This document shows positions 16,602-26,197 of a stretch of 64,000 bases of DNA, one piece after another. Every line of letters begins with the position of its first letter. Position 1 is the stretch's first letter. The position numbers and the translations under genes were made by a program. The DNA comes from Roseiflexus castenholzii DSM 13941 (GTDB taxonomy: Bacteria > Chloroflexota > Chloroflexia > Chloroflexales > Roseiflexaceae): the NCBI RefSeq assembly GCF_000017805.1, contig NC_009767.1, positions 3,348,001-3,412,000 on the forward strand, in the 5' to 3' direction. The notes under the pieces were generated by a model. It saw only the letters and a program-made list of their open reading frames with translations. It made no database searches and was not told where the DNA came from.

Positions 16602-19159
16602 GGTGCGCTACGGACCTCGAATTCCACCACCGGGCTGCGCACGATCCGTCCGCTGGCATCGCGCCCTTCCGCCCACACCCGGTGGATGCCCGGCTGCAAT
16701 TGCCAGAAGGCGCGTGGTGCAACGGCAACCGGCTCGCTATCGACGAAGACGGTCACTTCCTCGATGTCCCTGATCGCTCCTGCGGTGATGGCGATGCGTT
16801 GGTGTTCGATAGAAACCCCCGGACTCAGCGCAAACACCGCGCCATGTGCAGGAGATGTGATTACCAGAGGGATCGATTGCCAGGTGGAAACGTTCGTTTC
16901 TTCGCCTGTCTGCGCATTGCCGGCGGGATGCGCAGCATCGCGTCGCTCTCTGGCGCTGTCCGGCAGAAGCGGGCACACGGCGCGCGGCGGGCGCGGCACG
17001 CCTGCACTCACTGCCCACGGCTCGGCCTCCGGCGGCAGCAGACGGTAGATGCGCAGCATCGTGCGTGTCTGCGGATAATCGTCCGGCGCGCGGCATTCAC
17101 GCGCCGGATCGACGCGCACCATCACGTGCGTGTCGTCGGGACGCTGCGGCGCAGTACCGGCAGCAAACCGTTCGAGGCGCGTCGCCGGGCAGACCGGCGA
17201 CGGCAATAACCCGCCTTCGGCGCAAATGGTCACTTCGACAATCCCCGGCGGGGGCACGAACGAACGCGGCGGCAACCCCTGGTGCGCTGCCAGCATCACC
17301 TGCCGCCAGACCGGCGCTGCGCCCGTGACGCCGCTGACTGCTTCCATCCGCCGACCATCGGCGTTTCCGATCCACACGCCAACGGCCCGATCCGGCGTAT
17401 ACCCGATCGTCCAGTTGTCGCGCCAATCGGTGGTGGTGCCGGTTTTGACGGCTGCGGGACGGTCGATGTCGAGCGCGCCGCCGAATGCGCGCATACGGGC
17501 ATACCTGTCGCTCAGCATGTCGCTGATCAGGTAGGCGATCTGCGGGTCGAGGGCGGGTAACGGCGCTTCTCGCGTCCTCGGCGTCGAAGTGTCGGGTAGT
17601 GATGCGCTGCTGATGTCTCGAATGGCATAGGGCGTCACCCGCATACCGCCATTCGCAAAAGCGGCGTAGGCGCCGGTCAATTCGAGTAACGTCACCTCGC
17701 CGCCGCCGAGGGTCAGCGCCAGCCCGAAGCGTCCCGGCTCGTCGCCAAGCGACCTGATCCCCAGGCGCGATGCCATCTCCAGCAGTGCCGGGATGCCGAT
17801 GAAGTCGAGGGTACGAACGGCAGCGACATTCGAGGAGGTTGCAAGCGCCTCTCGCAGCGACAGCGGACCGTGAAACGCCCGGTCGTAGTTTTGTGGCGCA
17901 TAGACGCGCCCATGAGCGTCGGTGAATGCCGTTGGTATGTCGAGAATAGTGGTTGCCGGCGTCCATCCGCGTTCGAGGGCCGCTGCGTAGGTGAGCGGCT
18001 TGATCGCCGAGCCAGGCTGGCGCAGCGCCAGCGCCGCATTGACCTGTCCCTGAATGGCATCGTTGGTGAAATCGGGGCTGCCAACCATTGCCAGGATCGC
18101 ACCGTCACGCGGATTGAGCACAACAACCGCGCCATTGCGCGCGCGGCGGTCGGGGCTGCCGTCGCGGGGATTGGTAAGCGCCTCGAGGTGGCGGCGCAGC
18201 GCCAGTTCCGCTGCCTCCTGCAACCCCAGGTCGAGGGTTGTGGTGATCGTCAGCCCGCCGCGCGCCACGGCGTCGGGACCGAGTTCCGCCGCCAGTTGTT
18301 CCAGAACGAAAAAGACAAAGTGCGGCGCGCGCGGCAGGCATCCCGGCGTGACACAGTTGCTCCTGAAGTGCAATGGCTCATCGGCGGCGCTTTCCGCCTC
18401 GGTTGGGGTGATAAACCCCGTGCGAACCATGGCTGCCAGCACATCGCGCTGGCGAGCGCGCGCCGCGTCGGGACTGGCAAACGGATCGTAGCGCGACGGC
18501 GCCTGCGGCAGACCCGCGAGCAGTGCCGCCTCGGCAAGATCGAGGTCGCGCGCTGATTTGCCGAAGAACCGCTGCGATGCCGCCTCGACGCCGTAACTCA
18601 TCGCGCCATAATAGGTCTGATTGAGGTAGAGTTCCAGGATTTCGTCTTTGGAGAGAACCGCCGTCAGTTTGAGCGCCAGAACGATCTCGCGCGCCTTGCG
18701 CTCCAGGCTACGCTCCTGTGCCAGCGTCGGATCGATCAGAAACGAACGCGCGAGTTGCTGCGTAATGGTGGAGCCGCCGGCAACGATCTGACCCTTGCGC
18801 AGATTGAGCCAGATCGCGCGCGCAATGCCACGGAGATCGATGCCGGGATTATCATAGAAACTGGCATCCTCGGCTGCAATCGTCGCCTGGATCAGTGCAG
18901 GCGACATCTGGCTCAAAGGAATAGGGCGGCGTTGTGCGCCCATTGGATCGGGCACACTGTACAGCAGGCGACCATGACGATCCAGCACGCGCGTTGCGCC
19001 GAGAGCGGCGCGCGCGCGCAGTCGCTCAGGGGAAGGCAGATCGGTCGAAACCCACAACCAGATGCACAGCAGCGCCAGCACTACGACGCCGGCGCCCGCA
19101 GCGCGGAGTGTCTCGCGGAAAAAACGACCCAATCGCTTTCCATCGGACCACTGCGCCAC
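16598..19159 (-). CDS. pbpC: Penicillin-binding protein 1C (bifunctional peptidoglycan synthase)
   Basis: 853 residues. Signal-anchor helix about 20-38; glycosyltransferase-51 domain about 60-240 with catalytic Glu97 in 'IAAEDASFYDNPG' and 'GGSTITQQLAR'; transpeptidase domain with SxxK 'PGSAIKPL', SxN 'SSNVAAV' and 'KTGTTTDW'. The C-terminal BiPBP_C domain (about 765-853) ends 'RIVRSPVVEFEVR'. All catalytic motifs are present. The PbpC/alpha-2-macroglobulin pairing is known from many bacteria. Here an 800-bp array separates the two genes. Confidence 0.95.
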   Translation of the reverse strand: MAQWSDGKRLGRFFRETLRAAGAGVVVLALLCIWLWVSTDLPSPERLRARAALGATRVLDRHGRLLYSVPDPMGAQRRPIPLSQMSPALIQATIAAEDASFYDNPGIDLRGIARAIWLNLRKGQIVAGGSTITQQLARSFLIDPTLAQERSLERKAREIVLALKLTAVLSKDEILELYLNQTYYGAMSYGVEAASQRFFGKSARDLDLAEAALLAGLPQAPSRYDPFASPDAARARQRDVLAAMVRTGFITPTEAESAADEPLHFRSNCVTPGCLPRAPHFVFFVLEQLAAELGPDAVARGGLTITTTLDLGLQEAAELALRRHLEALTNPRDGSPDRRARNGAVVVLNPRDGAILAMVGSPDFTNDAIQGQVNAALALRQPGSAIKPLTYAAALERGWTPATTILDIPTAFTDAHGRVYAPQNYDRAFHGPLSLREALATSSNVAAVRTLDFIGIPALLEMASRLGIRSLGDEPGRFGLALTLGGGEVTLLELTGAYAAFANGGMRVTPYAIRDISSASLPDTSTPRTREAPLPALDPQIAYLISDMLSDRYARMRAFGGALDIDRPAAVKTGTTTDWRDNWTIGYTPDRAVGVWIGNADGRRMEAVSGVTGAAPVWRQVMLAAHQGLPPRSFVPPPGIVEVTICAEGGLLPSPVCPATRLERFAAGTAPQRPDDTHVMVRVDPARECRAPDDYPQTRTMLRIYRLLPPEAEPWAVSAGVPRPPRAVCPLLPDSARERRDAAHPAGNAQTGEETNVSTWQSIPLVITSPAHGAVFALSPGVSIEHQRIAITAGAIRDIEEVTVFVDSEPVAVAPRAFWQLQPGIHRVWAEGRDASGRIVRSPVVEFEVRSAP

Positions 19160-19336
19160 ACTTGTTCCTTTCCTGCGCTGCCTGGAGGCTCGCGCATATC
19201 ATAGCACATTCGTTGCGCGCATAGAATGAATGATGGATGACACGCGATTGATTCGCAACAAGAAGGTCTTGCCACATCGCGTTATGCGCGGTATCATTGA
19301 ATGCACATCTATTATCTGAACAAGGACGTTCAGACT

Positions 19337-20134
19337 ATGCGCATTATTGTGACAGCCGATCTCCACTACCGTCCGGCGAAGCGCGACTCTTACCTGGCGT
19401 TTGCCGAATGGGTGCGGCAACGCAACCCCGACTGCTTCATCATTGCCGGCGACATCGGTCATCCGCTCCGCCTCTTCCGGCGCGGGCTGCAACTCTTCCG
19501 CGATCTGACCTGCACGCGCGCCGTGATCGCCGGAAACCATGATGTCTACCGCAGCGACCACGACAGTCGCTCGCTCTGGGAGTCCTGGCTACCGCAGATT
19601 GCGCGTGAGGAAGGGTTCATCTGGCTCGAAAACGATGTGCTGACGCTCGGAACGCTCGGCATCTGCGGCACCATGGCGTGGTACGACTATTCATCGCGCG
19701 CGCCGCATCTTGCGCTGGGCGATCATGAGTACCGCGTATTGAAGGGAAGCGTGAATCATGACGCCGATTATATCGATTGGCCCTGGAGTGATCGCGCTAT
19801 GGCGCGCTATCTGGCGAAAGGGTTCGCCAATCGTCTGGAGACGCTCATCGGCAATCCAGATGTTTCCCAGATTCTGGTTGTGACCCATGTGCCGATTATT
19901 GAAGCGGCAGTGCCGCGCGATCCTGAGAATGATTTCTGGAGCCTGATGAGCGCCTACCTTGGGAATCTCACCCTGGGGAAGTTCGTGCTCGACCAGCCCA
20001 AGGTGAGCCATATCGTCAGCGGTCACCTGCACCGCGCCGGTCGATGGACCATTTCGGGGCGTCATGGTCCCGTCGAGTGCCATGTTGTTGGCAGCCGCCC
20101 CGGCGAGCCAACAGCGGTCGAGTTGAACTTTTAG
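19337..20134 (+). CDS. Calcineurin-like metallophosphoesterase
   Basis: About 265 residues. Metal-binding blocks appear in order: 'IVTADLHYRP' (D-x-H), 'FIIAGDIGH' (GD), 'VIAGNHDVY' (GNHD), 'VVTHVPI' and 'VSGHLHRAG' (GHxH). All ligands of a two-metal phosphoesterase are present. I chose the ATG at 19337 because AAGGA sits 10 nt upstream and 'MRIIVTADLH' is where family members begin; a start at 19301 would add 12 residues. Substrate unknown. Divergent from pbpC. Confidence 0.85.
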   Translation: MRIIVTADLHYRPAKRDSYLAFAEWVRQRNPDCFIIAGDIGHPLRLFRRGLQLFRDLTCTRAVIAGNHDVYRSDHDSRSLWESWLPQIAREEGFIWLENDVLTLGTLGICGTMAWYDYSSRAPHLALGDHEYRVLKGSVNHDADYIDWPWSDRAMARYLAKGFANRLETLIGNPDVSQILVVTHVPIIEAAVPRDPENDFWSLMSAYLGNLTLGKFVLDQPKVSHIVSGHLHRAGRWTISGRHGPVECHVVGSRPGEPTAVELNF

Positions 20135-20212
20135 CGCACCGCGCGTTTCCCGGAACAAAGCCCAGAGTCTCGACTGGCGACTCGCACCTCTTGCGCTGAA
20201 ACATATTGGTTC

Positions 20213-21013
20213 TCACCCGGCATCTCGCGGTTGCTGTCGCGCGTCCAGCCAGCGCCGCACCTGTTCACGCACCCAGGCGGCATCGGCGGGCGGCAGCGGC
20301 GGCGGCGGAACCGGGCGGGTGTAATCCACCGCGTCCGCATAGTGCGCGCGTGCATACGCCGTCTCGAACACCTGTTGCAGATTGAGCGTCACGTCGCCGA
20401 AATCTGCGGTCGTCGGCGCCAGAATGGTCGGCAGCGGGTCGCGCAGGTCGATGAACCATGCGGCGTAGCGATAGTCGGTTCCGCGCTTGAGCAGCACGCA
20501 GTAGTCGCTCTTGCCCGCCGTCGCCTCAAACCGCGTTCCAGCGCGCAGCAGGTCGATTTCAATCCAGTGGGTGCGCGACTCGAAGACGACCGACCGTTTG
20601 CGCTCGAAGGCGATGGCGCTCGGCGTGCCCGGCGTCTTGTTGGCAGGCGAGAGGAGTTCGATGATCGTCACCACACGGCGGGTGCGGGCGTCGCGGATTT
20701 CGATGAAACGTTCGCGCACTTCCGGTTCCGGCAGCGGCTCGATCAGCGTCGGTGCGGTATAATTGGCGTCGAGCGGCGCGGTGACGCCGGGGCGCGCTGG
20801 CGTGACCACCGCCAGGTCGGGAATGATCGCCCCTAGCGCAAGCGGGCTGTCATCTTCCGCCACGATCAGACGCTGCTCGATGGCGACGATGAAGCGCGGG
20901 CTTAGTTTCTCCGCCAGAACATCGCTGATGCCAACGATCAGCCGTGTGTGGACATCGGGCCAGAGATCGGGCGCTTCGAGGAACGGGTCCATCCCCGGAA
21001 ATGGTGAGTGCAT
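20213..21013 (-). CDS. DUF4058 family protein, copy 1
   Basis: 266 residues beginning 'MHSPFPGMDPFLEAPDLWPD', the typical DUF4058 N-terminus, with 'IIELLSPANKTPG' and 'VVFESRTHWIEIDLLRAGTR', which resemble a restriction-endonuclease-like core found in many Chloroflexota and cyanobacterial proteins. Function not established. It is a near-identical tandem twin of the gene at 21062-21868 (offset about 855 bp), which points to recent duplication. Confidence 0.8.
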   Translation of the reverse strand: MHSPFPGMDPFLEAPDLWPDVHTRLIVGISDVLAEKLSPRFIVAIEQRLIVAEDDSPLALGAIIPDLAVVTPARPGVTAPLDANYTAPTLIEPLPEPEVRERFIEIRDARTRRVVTIIELLSPANKTPGTPSAIAFERKRSVVFESRTHWIEIDLLRAGTRFEATAGKSDYCVLLKRGTDYRYAAWFIDLRDPLPTILAPTTADFGDVTLNLQQVFETAYARAHYADAVDYTRPVPPPPLPPADAAWVREQVRRWLDARQQPRDAG

Positions 21014-21061
21014 TTGCGTTCCTCCATTCGGATTACAGATTACAATGGCACGGTTGAGCCG

Positions 21062-21868
21062 TTAACTCTCCCCGGCATCTCGCGGTTGCTGTCGCGCGTC
21101 CAGCCAGCGCCGCACCTGTTCACGCACCCAGGCGGCGTCGGCGGGCGGCAACGGCGGCGGCGGAACCGGGCGGGTGTAATCCACCGCGTCCGCATAGTGC
21201 GCGCGTGCATACGCCGTCTCAAACACCTGTTGCAGATTGAGCGTCACGTCGCCGAAATCTGCGGTCGTCGGCGCCAGAATGGTCGGCAGCGGGTCGCGCA
21301 GGTCGATGAACCATGCGGCGTAGCGATAGTCGGTTCCGCGCTTGAGCAGCACGCAGTAGTCGCTCTTGCCCGCCGTCGCCTCAAACCGCGTTCCAGCGCG
21401 CAGCAGGTCGATTTCAATCCAGTGGGTGCGCGACTCGAAGACGACCGACCGTTTGCGCTCGAAGGCGATGGCGCTCGGCGTGCCCGGCGTCTTGTTGGCA
21501 GGCGAGAGGAGTTCGATGATCGTCACCACACGGCGGGTGCGGGCGTCGCGGATTTCGATGAAACGTTCGCGCACTTCCGGTTCCGGCAGCGGCTCGATCA
21601 GCGTCGGTGCGGTATAATTGGCGTCGAGCGGCGCGGTGACGCCGGGGCGCGCTGGCGTGACCACCGCCAGGTCGGGAATGATCGCCCCTAGCGCAAGCGG
21701 GCTGTCATCTTCCGCCACGATCAGGCGCTGCTCGATGGCGACGATGAAGCGCGGGCTTAGTTTCTCCGCCAGAATGCTGCGCATACCGCTGATTAACTCG
21801 GTATGCACATCGGGCCAGAGATCGGGCGCTTCGAGGAACGGGTCCATGCCGGGAAAGGGTGAGCGCAT
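21062..21868 (-). CDS. DUF4058 family protein, copy 2
   Basis: 268 residues. Start placed at the ATG giving 'MRSPFPGMDPFLEA' to match its twin; an upstream in-frame start would add 21 unrelated residues. Differences from copy 1 are a handful of single bases plus one dense patch: 'VHTELISGMRSILAEKLSPR' here against 'VHTRLIVGISDVLAEKLSPR'. The stop is two codons later. It reads in the same direction as copy 1, upstream of it. Confidence 0.8.
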   Translation of the reverse strand: MRSPFPGMDPFLEAPDLWPDVHTELISGMRSILAEKLSPRFIVAIEQRLIVAEDDSPLALGAIIPDLAVVTPARPGVTAPLDANYTAPTLIEPLPEPEVRERFIEIRDARTRRVVTIIELLSPANKTPGTPSAIAFERKRSVVFESRTHWIEIDLLRAGTRFEATAGKSDYCVLLKRGTDYRYAAWFIDLRDPLPTILAPTTADFGDVTLNLQQVFETAYARAHYADAVDYTRPVPPPPLPPADAAWVREQVRRWLDARQQPRDAGES

Positions 21869-21925
21869 CGCAGCACCTCGCATATCATACCACGACGGTT
21901 TCAGTGTAGCACGTAGGAACATTGT

Positions 21926-22192
21926 ATGCAATTAATCGAGTGTCGGGCAGGATGCGGGGCATGTTGCATTGCCCCGTCCATCTCGTCGCCAATTCCGGGG
22001 ATGCCGCGCGGCAAGCCTGCTGGTATGCGCTGCATCCAATTGAGCGCCGACAATCGGTGCATGCTGTTTGGGAACCCTGAACGACCGGCAGTGTGCGCTT
22101 CGCTGCAACCGACCGTTGAGATGTGCGGAACGACCAACGAAGAAGCGTTCATTATCCTGACCATCCTGGAACGAATGACATCGCCGGAGTAG
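21926..22192 (+). CDS. YkgJ-type cysteine-cluster protein
   Basis: 88 residues with the pattern C-x3-C-x2-CC ('CRAGCGACCIAP') followed by 'MRCIQLSADNRCMLFG', 'RPAVCASL' and 'EMCG', the eight-cysteine layout of YkgJ-family zinc/iron-sulfur cluster proteins. Slightly short for the family but apparently complete. The role of the family is uncertain. It is followed 15 bp later by the TPR gene in the same direction. Confidence 0.75.
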   Translation: MQLIECRAGCGACCIAPSISSPIPGMPRGKPAGMRCIQLSADNRCMLFGNPERPAVCASLQPTVEMCGTTNEEAFIILTILERMTSPE

Positions 22193-22207
22193 TGGAGGAA
22201 CACATCG

Positions 22208-22639
22208 ATGCCCGACGTCTCTGCACCGACGACGCCTATGTGGCGCCGATGGCTGGCGCACCTCTGGTATGGATGGGGCAATAGCCTGACGTATTGGGGG
22301 CTGCGCACGACGGATGTCAGTTTCTTTCGGGCTGCGGAAAGGGCGTATAGTCGCGCGATTGCGCTCTGGCCCGAATTCAGCGGCGCGTATTTTCAGCGTG
22401 GCATCATCCGTGAGCGCGAGCTCAATCAGCGTGCTGCCGGTTTGCGCGACCTGAGCCAGGCAATTGTGCTGTCACCGGAGTGGCCCGAACCGTATCTCCG
22501 CCGTGGTCTCATTCGACGATTCCACGGCAACCCGCACGATGCCATCGCCGACCTTGAACGTTATCTCGCGTTGAGCGGCGACTCCTCCTGGCGTGATGAG
22601 GCGGAGCGGCAGATCGCTGCGCTGCGGGCGGAATGCTGA
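22208..22639 (+). CDS. TPR-repeat protein
   Basis: 143 residues. Three tetratricopeptide-like helix pairs are visible: 'AERAYSRAIALWPEFSGAYF', 'GLRDLSQAIVLSPEWPEPYL' and 'AIADLERYLALSGDSSWRDE'. An N-terminal aromatic-rich segment may touch the membrane. A GGAGG lies before the start. The stop is one base before the MFS start, so the two are probably co-transcribed. It is likely a protein-interaction adaptor; the partner is unknown. Confidence 0.75.
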   Translation: MPDVSAPTTPMWRRWLAHLWYGWGNSLTYWGLRTTDVSFFRAAERAYSRAIALWPEFSGAYFQRGIIRERELNQRAAGLRDLSQAIVLSPEWPEPYLRRGLIRRFHGNPHDAIADLERYLALSGDSSWRDEAERQIAALRAEC

Positions 22640-22640
22640 T

Positions 22641-23843
22641 ATGCCGGACGAGACGCCGTGCAGCATCGCGTCGTCGGCTGCACCAACCCCTATCGCCGAC
22701 CTGACGATGGCGCATCTGGTGATTGTCACGGGCGGTCGCCTGGCGCTGGTGGCGGCATTCCGCATTATCTACCCGCTGCAACCATTCCTGACCGGTGAGT
22801 TGAACGTTGATCTGCGCGCCGTCAGCGCCCTGATCACGGTGCAACTGGCCGCGTCGATGCTCAGTCCGATCGGCGGGGCGCTGGCGGATACTCGCGGTGA
22901 GCGCGCAACAATGAGCGGCGGGCTGGCAATCTTTGTGCTGGGGACGGCGCTGTGCGCGCTTTCCCCTTCATTTACCACCTTCTTGATCGGCTATACCCTG
23001 GTGGGGCTGGCAATCGCGCTCTATCAACCGGCGGCGCAGGCGTACCTGTCGGCGCGCACGCCGTATGCGCGGCGGGGGTGGGCATTGGGGGTATTCGAGA
23101 CCTCATGGGCGTTGGGGGCATTGCTGGGGGTTGCACCCCTGATGCAGATCGTTCAGACGACACAGCAATCGATGCCAGCGTTCTGGGTGTTGTCCGCTGC
23201 CGGGTTGGCATCGCTGGCGCTGGTGTGGACATTGCTGCCGGACGGATCGCGCAATCTTCGAGCAACGGCGCACCGGATCGACTGGCGGGCGCTGCGCGCG
23301 CCAGGTCCACTCCTGGCGCTGCTGTTCGTGGCATCGACTCTCTGTGCGTATGACCTGATCCAGATCGTGCAGGCGCCCTGGCTGCGTGAAACCCTTGCGG
23401 TGAATGAGGCGCAACTGGGGCAACTGGTCGCGCTGGCAGGAATTGGCGAACTGATCGGCGCGATGGGAGTCGCACTCCTGGGTGACCGATTGGGCATTCG
23501 GCGCACGACTGCCGCCGGATTTCTCCTGGCGGCGATGTGCGTGGCGGCGTTACCATTTGTCGGGCGGGAGTGGACGTGGTTGCTGCCGGTCTATCTGCTG
23601 CTGTATCTCTCCTTTGAGTATGCAATTGTGGCAGCGTTCCCGCTGATCTCGGCGGTGGCGCCGACAGCGCGCGGGACCATGCTGGCGCTCAGCGCTGCTG
23701 CCATCGGCGCCGGAAGGGTTGCCGCCTCACTGGTCGCCACGTCACTCTGGCTGACGTTGGGGATCGGTTGGACGGCGATGATCACAGCGACGATCCTCTG
23801 TGGATCGCTTCTCTGCCTGCTGGCGGTGAAACCGAGGGAGTAA
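22641..23843 (+). CDS. MFS transporter
   Basis: About 400 residues with 12 predicted membrane helices. The loop 2-3 signature is recognisable in 'GGALADTRGERATMSGG', and a second-half counterpart in 'GVALLGDRLGIRRTTAAG'. Start set at the ATG one base after the TPR stop; a longer frame opens inside the TPR gene but is unlikely. Substrate cannot be judged; drug or sugar efflux carriers look similar. Confidence 0.8.
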   Translation: MPDETPCSIASSAAPTPIADLTMAHLVIVTGGRLALVAAFRIIYPLQPFLTGELNVDLRAVSALITVQLAASMLSPIGGALADTRGERATMSGGLAIFVLGTALCALSPSFTTFLIGYTLVGLAIALYQPAAQAYLSARTPYARRGWALGVFETSWALGALLGVAPLMQIVQTTQQSMPAFWVLSAAGLASLALVWTLLPDGSRNLRATAHRIDWRALRAPGPLLALLFVASTLCAYDLIQIVQAPWLRETLAVNEAQLGQLVALAGIGELIGAMGVALLGDRLGIRRTTAAGFLLAAMCVAALPFVGREWTWLLPVYLLLYLSFEYAIVAAFPLISAVAPTARGTMLALSAAAIGAGRVAASLVATSLWLTLGIGWTAMITATILCGSLLCLLAVKPRE

Positions 23844-23876
23844 CGAGAACTGAGAACCGAGAACCAGTGACCTCTC

Positions 23877-24019
23877 TCCTTGCTCTTGCCTCGCGCCTTG
23901 CGTCTTGCGCCTTGCGCCTTGCGCCTTGCGCCTCGCCCCTCATCCCCTCGCGCCTTGCGTCTTGCGCCTTGCGCCTCGCCCCTCGCCCCTCGCCCCTCGC
24001 CCCTCATCCCCTCCCGCTC
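23877..24019. repeat. CTTGCGCC microsatellite array between convergent genes
   Basis: Head-to-tail 7- to 8-bp units (CGCCTTG, CGCCCCT) interspersed with 'CATCCCCTC' fill the gap between the MFS stop and the convergent small gene. It is preceded by 'GAACCGAGAACC', a short motif also seen just before the 49-bp array at about 51060-51095. No coding function is likely. Confidence 0.8.
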
Positions 24020-24318
24020 TAGGGAAAAAACGCATCAGGCGGCAACGGCGCAACATCCGCCAGCGTAACGTGCAATGCCAGTTCTTCGCGCCGCACATCG
24101 GCGACGCGCCCCTGAAACCGACGATCCTCGTGTCGCCAACGCACAATATCTCCTACACGGACATCGATATGTTCCGGGCGAATGTACGCACCCTCAAAGT
24201 TGATGCTGAACCCATCCTGGCACAACTCGTCGACCGGTAGGCTGGTGTAGCGCCGCCCATACCCGCGCCGATCGACATCCACAGTCAGCAGACGACGCTC
24301 GGTCCGACTCACACGCAT
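24019..24318 (-). CDS. Small conserved-looking hypothetical protein, 99 residues
   Basis: Starts 'MRVSRTERRLLTVDVDRRGY' and includes 'YTSLPVDELCQDGFSINFEG' and 'DIVRWRHEDRRFQGRVADVR', which reads like a small beta-rich protein. No family recognised. It converges with the MFS gene across the microsatellite array. Likely real by codon use. Confidence 0.6.
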   Translation of the reverse strand: MRVSRTERRLLTVDVDRRGYGRRYTSLPVDELCQDGFSINFEGAYIRPEHIDVRVGDIVRWRHEDRRFQGRVADVRREELALHVTLADVAPLPPDAFFP

Positions 24319-24361
24319 TTCCTCGAAAGCGGATCAACATTCGCGCTATTATAGCATCACC

Positions 24362-24390
24362 TTGACGCGCTTCTCAGGCTGCGGTATACT
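24362..24390 (+). promoter_or_regulatory. Sigma-70-like promoter upstream of the VOC gene
   Basis: TTGACG at 24362-24367 and TATACT at 24385-24390 with a 17-bp spacer. The gene starts at 24575 with AGGAGG before it, so the 5' leader would be about 180 nt. I do not recognise a riboswitch in that leader. Confidence 0.6.
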
Positions 24391-24574
24391 CACTGGCGAT
24401 ATCCGCGCATTCAGAACATATCGCCCGCCTGGCAGATCCCGTTCACGAGCAATGGCACTGTGTACGACAATGCAGTCGTGCAGATCCGTATCCCCTCACC
24501 GGGGGCTGTACGCCGTGCGCCGTATCTCAGCGCCAGCCCTGAAAAATCCGCTCCGCCCGCAATGAGGAGGGCTT

Positions 24575-24961
24575 ATGACACGTCCACGAGTGCAGCACGT
24601 GAGCATTCCGCGTCCACCCGGCAGCGATGAAGCCACCCGCGCCTTTTACGGAGCGCTGCTCGGACTTGAAGAAATACCCCCTCCCTCGGCAATCGCCCAT
24701 CTCGATGTTCTCTGGTATCGTCTGGGTGATGTCGAACTCCATCTGTTCGCTGAGGAACCGCACCCCGATTATTCCGGCAGGCACTTTTGCATCGAAATCG
24801 ATAATCTTGAAGCACTGCGCGCGCGATTGAACGCCGCCGGCTACACGGTTGAGGATACTATCGCAATCCCTGGTCGTCCACGGTTTTTCTGCTGTGATCC
24901 GTTTGGCAATCGGATCGAATTCACCACGATTGTCGATGATTATCTGAAGTATCAGGCATAA
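24575..24961 (+). CDS. VOC-family (glyoxalase/dioxygenase fold) protein
   Basis: 128 residues with the paired beta-alpha-beta-beta-beta layout: 'QHVSIPRPPGSDEATRAFYG' opening, 'HFCIEIDNLEALRARLNAAG' second module and 'FFCCDPFGNRIEFTTI' with the metal-ligand Glu near the end. His in 'QHVSI', His in 'ELHLF' and Glu in 'RIEF' could bind metal. The reaction is unknown. It heads a co-directional run into sugar-metabolism genes. Confidence 0.8.
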   Translation: MTRPRVQHVSIPRPPGSDEATRAFYGALLGLEEIPPPSAIAHLDVLWYRLGDVELHLFAEEPHPDYSGRHFCIEIDNLEALRARLNAAGYTVEDTIAIPGRPRFFCCDPFGNRIEFTTIVDDYLKYQA

Positions 24962-24998
24962 CATACCAGCCTGCTCTGAAGTGGAAAGGGCATCCGAG

Positions 24999-26162
24999 AT
25001 GTCAAACACAATTGGCGTTGGTCTGGTCGGCTACAAATTTATGGGCAAGGCGCACTCAAATGGGTACCGCCAGGTTGCCGCGTTCTTCCCGGATGTCGCG
25101 TTGCGCCCGGTGATGAAGGCGATCTGCGGGCGCGATGAGACGGCAGTGCGCGCTGCGGCGGCGCAGTTCGGCTGGGAAGAGTACGAGACCGACTGGAAAA
25201 AACTGGTCGCCCGCGACGACATCGGGCTGATCGATGTCTCGACGCCGGGCGATACCCACGCTGCAATCAGCATCGCCGCCGCCGAGAATGGCAAGCACGT
25301 CTTCTGCGAGAAGCCGCTGGCGAACACCCTCGCCGAGGCGCGACAGATGCTCGATGCGGTGCAGCGCAACAAGGTCGTCGGCATGGTCAACTTCAACTAT
25401 CGCCGCGTTCCGGCGGTGCAACTCGCCAAATCGTTAATCGACTCGGGTCGCCTGGGGACGATCTATCACTGGCGTGCTGTCTATCTGCAAGACTGGATCA
25501 TGGACCCGAATTTCCCGCTGGTCTGGCGCTTGCAGAAGGATGCCGCCGGTTCGGGAACGCTGGGCGATCTCGGCGCACATATCATCGATCTGGCGCGCAT
25601 GCTGGTCGGTGAAATCACCGAGGTGACGGGGCTGACCGAAACCTTCATCAAGCGTCGGCCGACGCTTGCAGCGACGACCGGTGGGCTGGGTGCTGCGGCC
25701 GGCGCGGAGATGGGTGAGGTGACGGTCGATGATGCGGCGCTGTTTCTGGCGCGCTTTGCTAACGGCGCCGTTGGCACATTCGAGGTGACGCGCTTCGCCA
25801 AGGGTCGCGCGAACTGCAACAGTTTCGAGATCAACGGCAGCAAGGGGAGTGTGCGCTTCAACCTTGAGCGGATGAACGAACTCGAAGTGCTGCTCGACGA
25901 CGAGATGCCCGATGTCGCCGGATTCCGCACGGTGCTCGTCACCAACGGCAATGCCCACAAATATCTGAGCGCCTGGTGGCCCGCCGGTCACATCATCGGC
26001 TGGGAGCATACCTTCACGCACGGCATCTACGATTTACTGAACGGAATTGCGGCGGGCGTCTCGCCTGCGCCGACGTTCGAGGACGGTCTGCGCTGCCAGG
26101 CGATCCTCGACGCCGTCGAGCGATCAGCCGGAAGCAAGCAGTGGGTGGAACCAGAGTATTAG
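24999..26162 (+). CDS. Gfo/Idh/MocA-family dehydrogenase
   Basis: 387 residues. N-terminal Rossmann fold 'GVGLVGYKFMGKAHSNGYRQ' (G-x-G-x2-G variant GLVGYKFMG), then 'VSTPGDTHAAISIAAAENGK' and the hallmark 'HVFCEKPLANTLAEARQM' with the conserved Lys. The C-terminal sheet domain includes 'SGTLGDLGAHIIDLARMLVG'. It is probably an NAD(P)-dependent sugar or inositol dehydrogenase. The TIM-barrel isomerase and SDR that follow fit a sugar or inositol-like catabolic unit. Start at 24999 gives 'MSNTIGVG'. Confidence 0.88.
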   Translation: MSNTIGVGLVGYKFMGKAHSNGYRQVAAFFPDVALRPVMKAICGRDETAVRAAAAQFGWEEYETDWKKLVARDDIGLIDVSTPGDTHAAISIAAAENGKHVFCEKPLANTLAEARQMLDAVQRNKVVGMVNFNYRRVPAVQLAKSLIDSGRLGTIYHWRAVYLQDWIMDPNFPLVWRLQKDAAGSGTLGDLGAHIIDLARMLVGEITEVTGLTETFIKRRPTLAATTGGLGAAAGAEMGEVTVDDAALFLARFANGAVGTFEVTRFAKGRANCNSFEINGSKGSVRFNLERMNELEVLLDDEMPDVAGFRTVLVTNGNAHKYLSAWWPAGHIIGWEHTFTHGIYDLLNGIAAGVSPAPTFEDGLRCQAILDAVERSAGSKQWVEPEY

Positions 26163-26197
26163 CGGCGAGGTTGAAGGTCGCAGGTGCGACGATTGAA

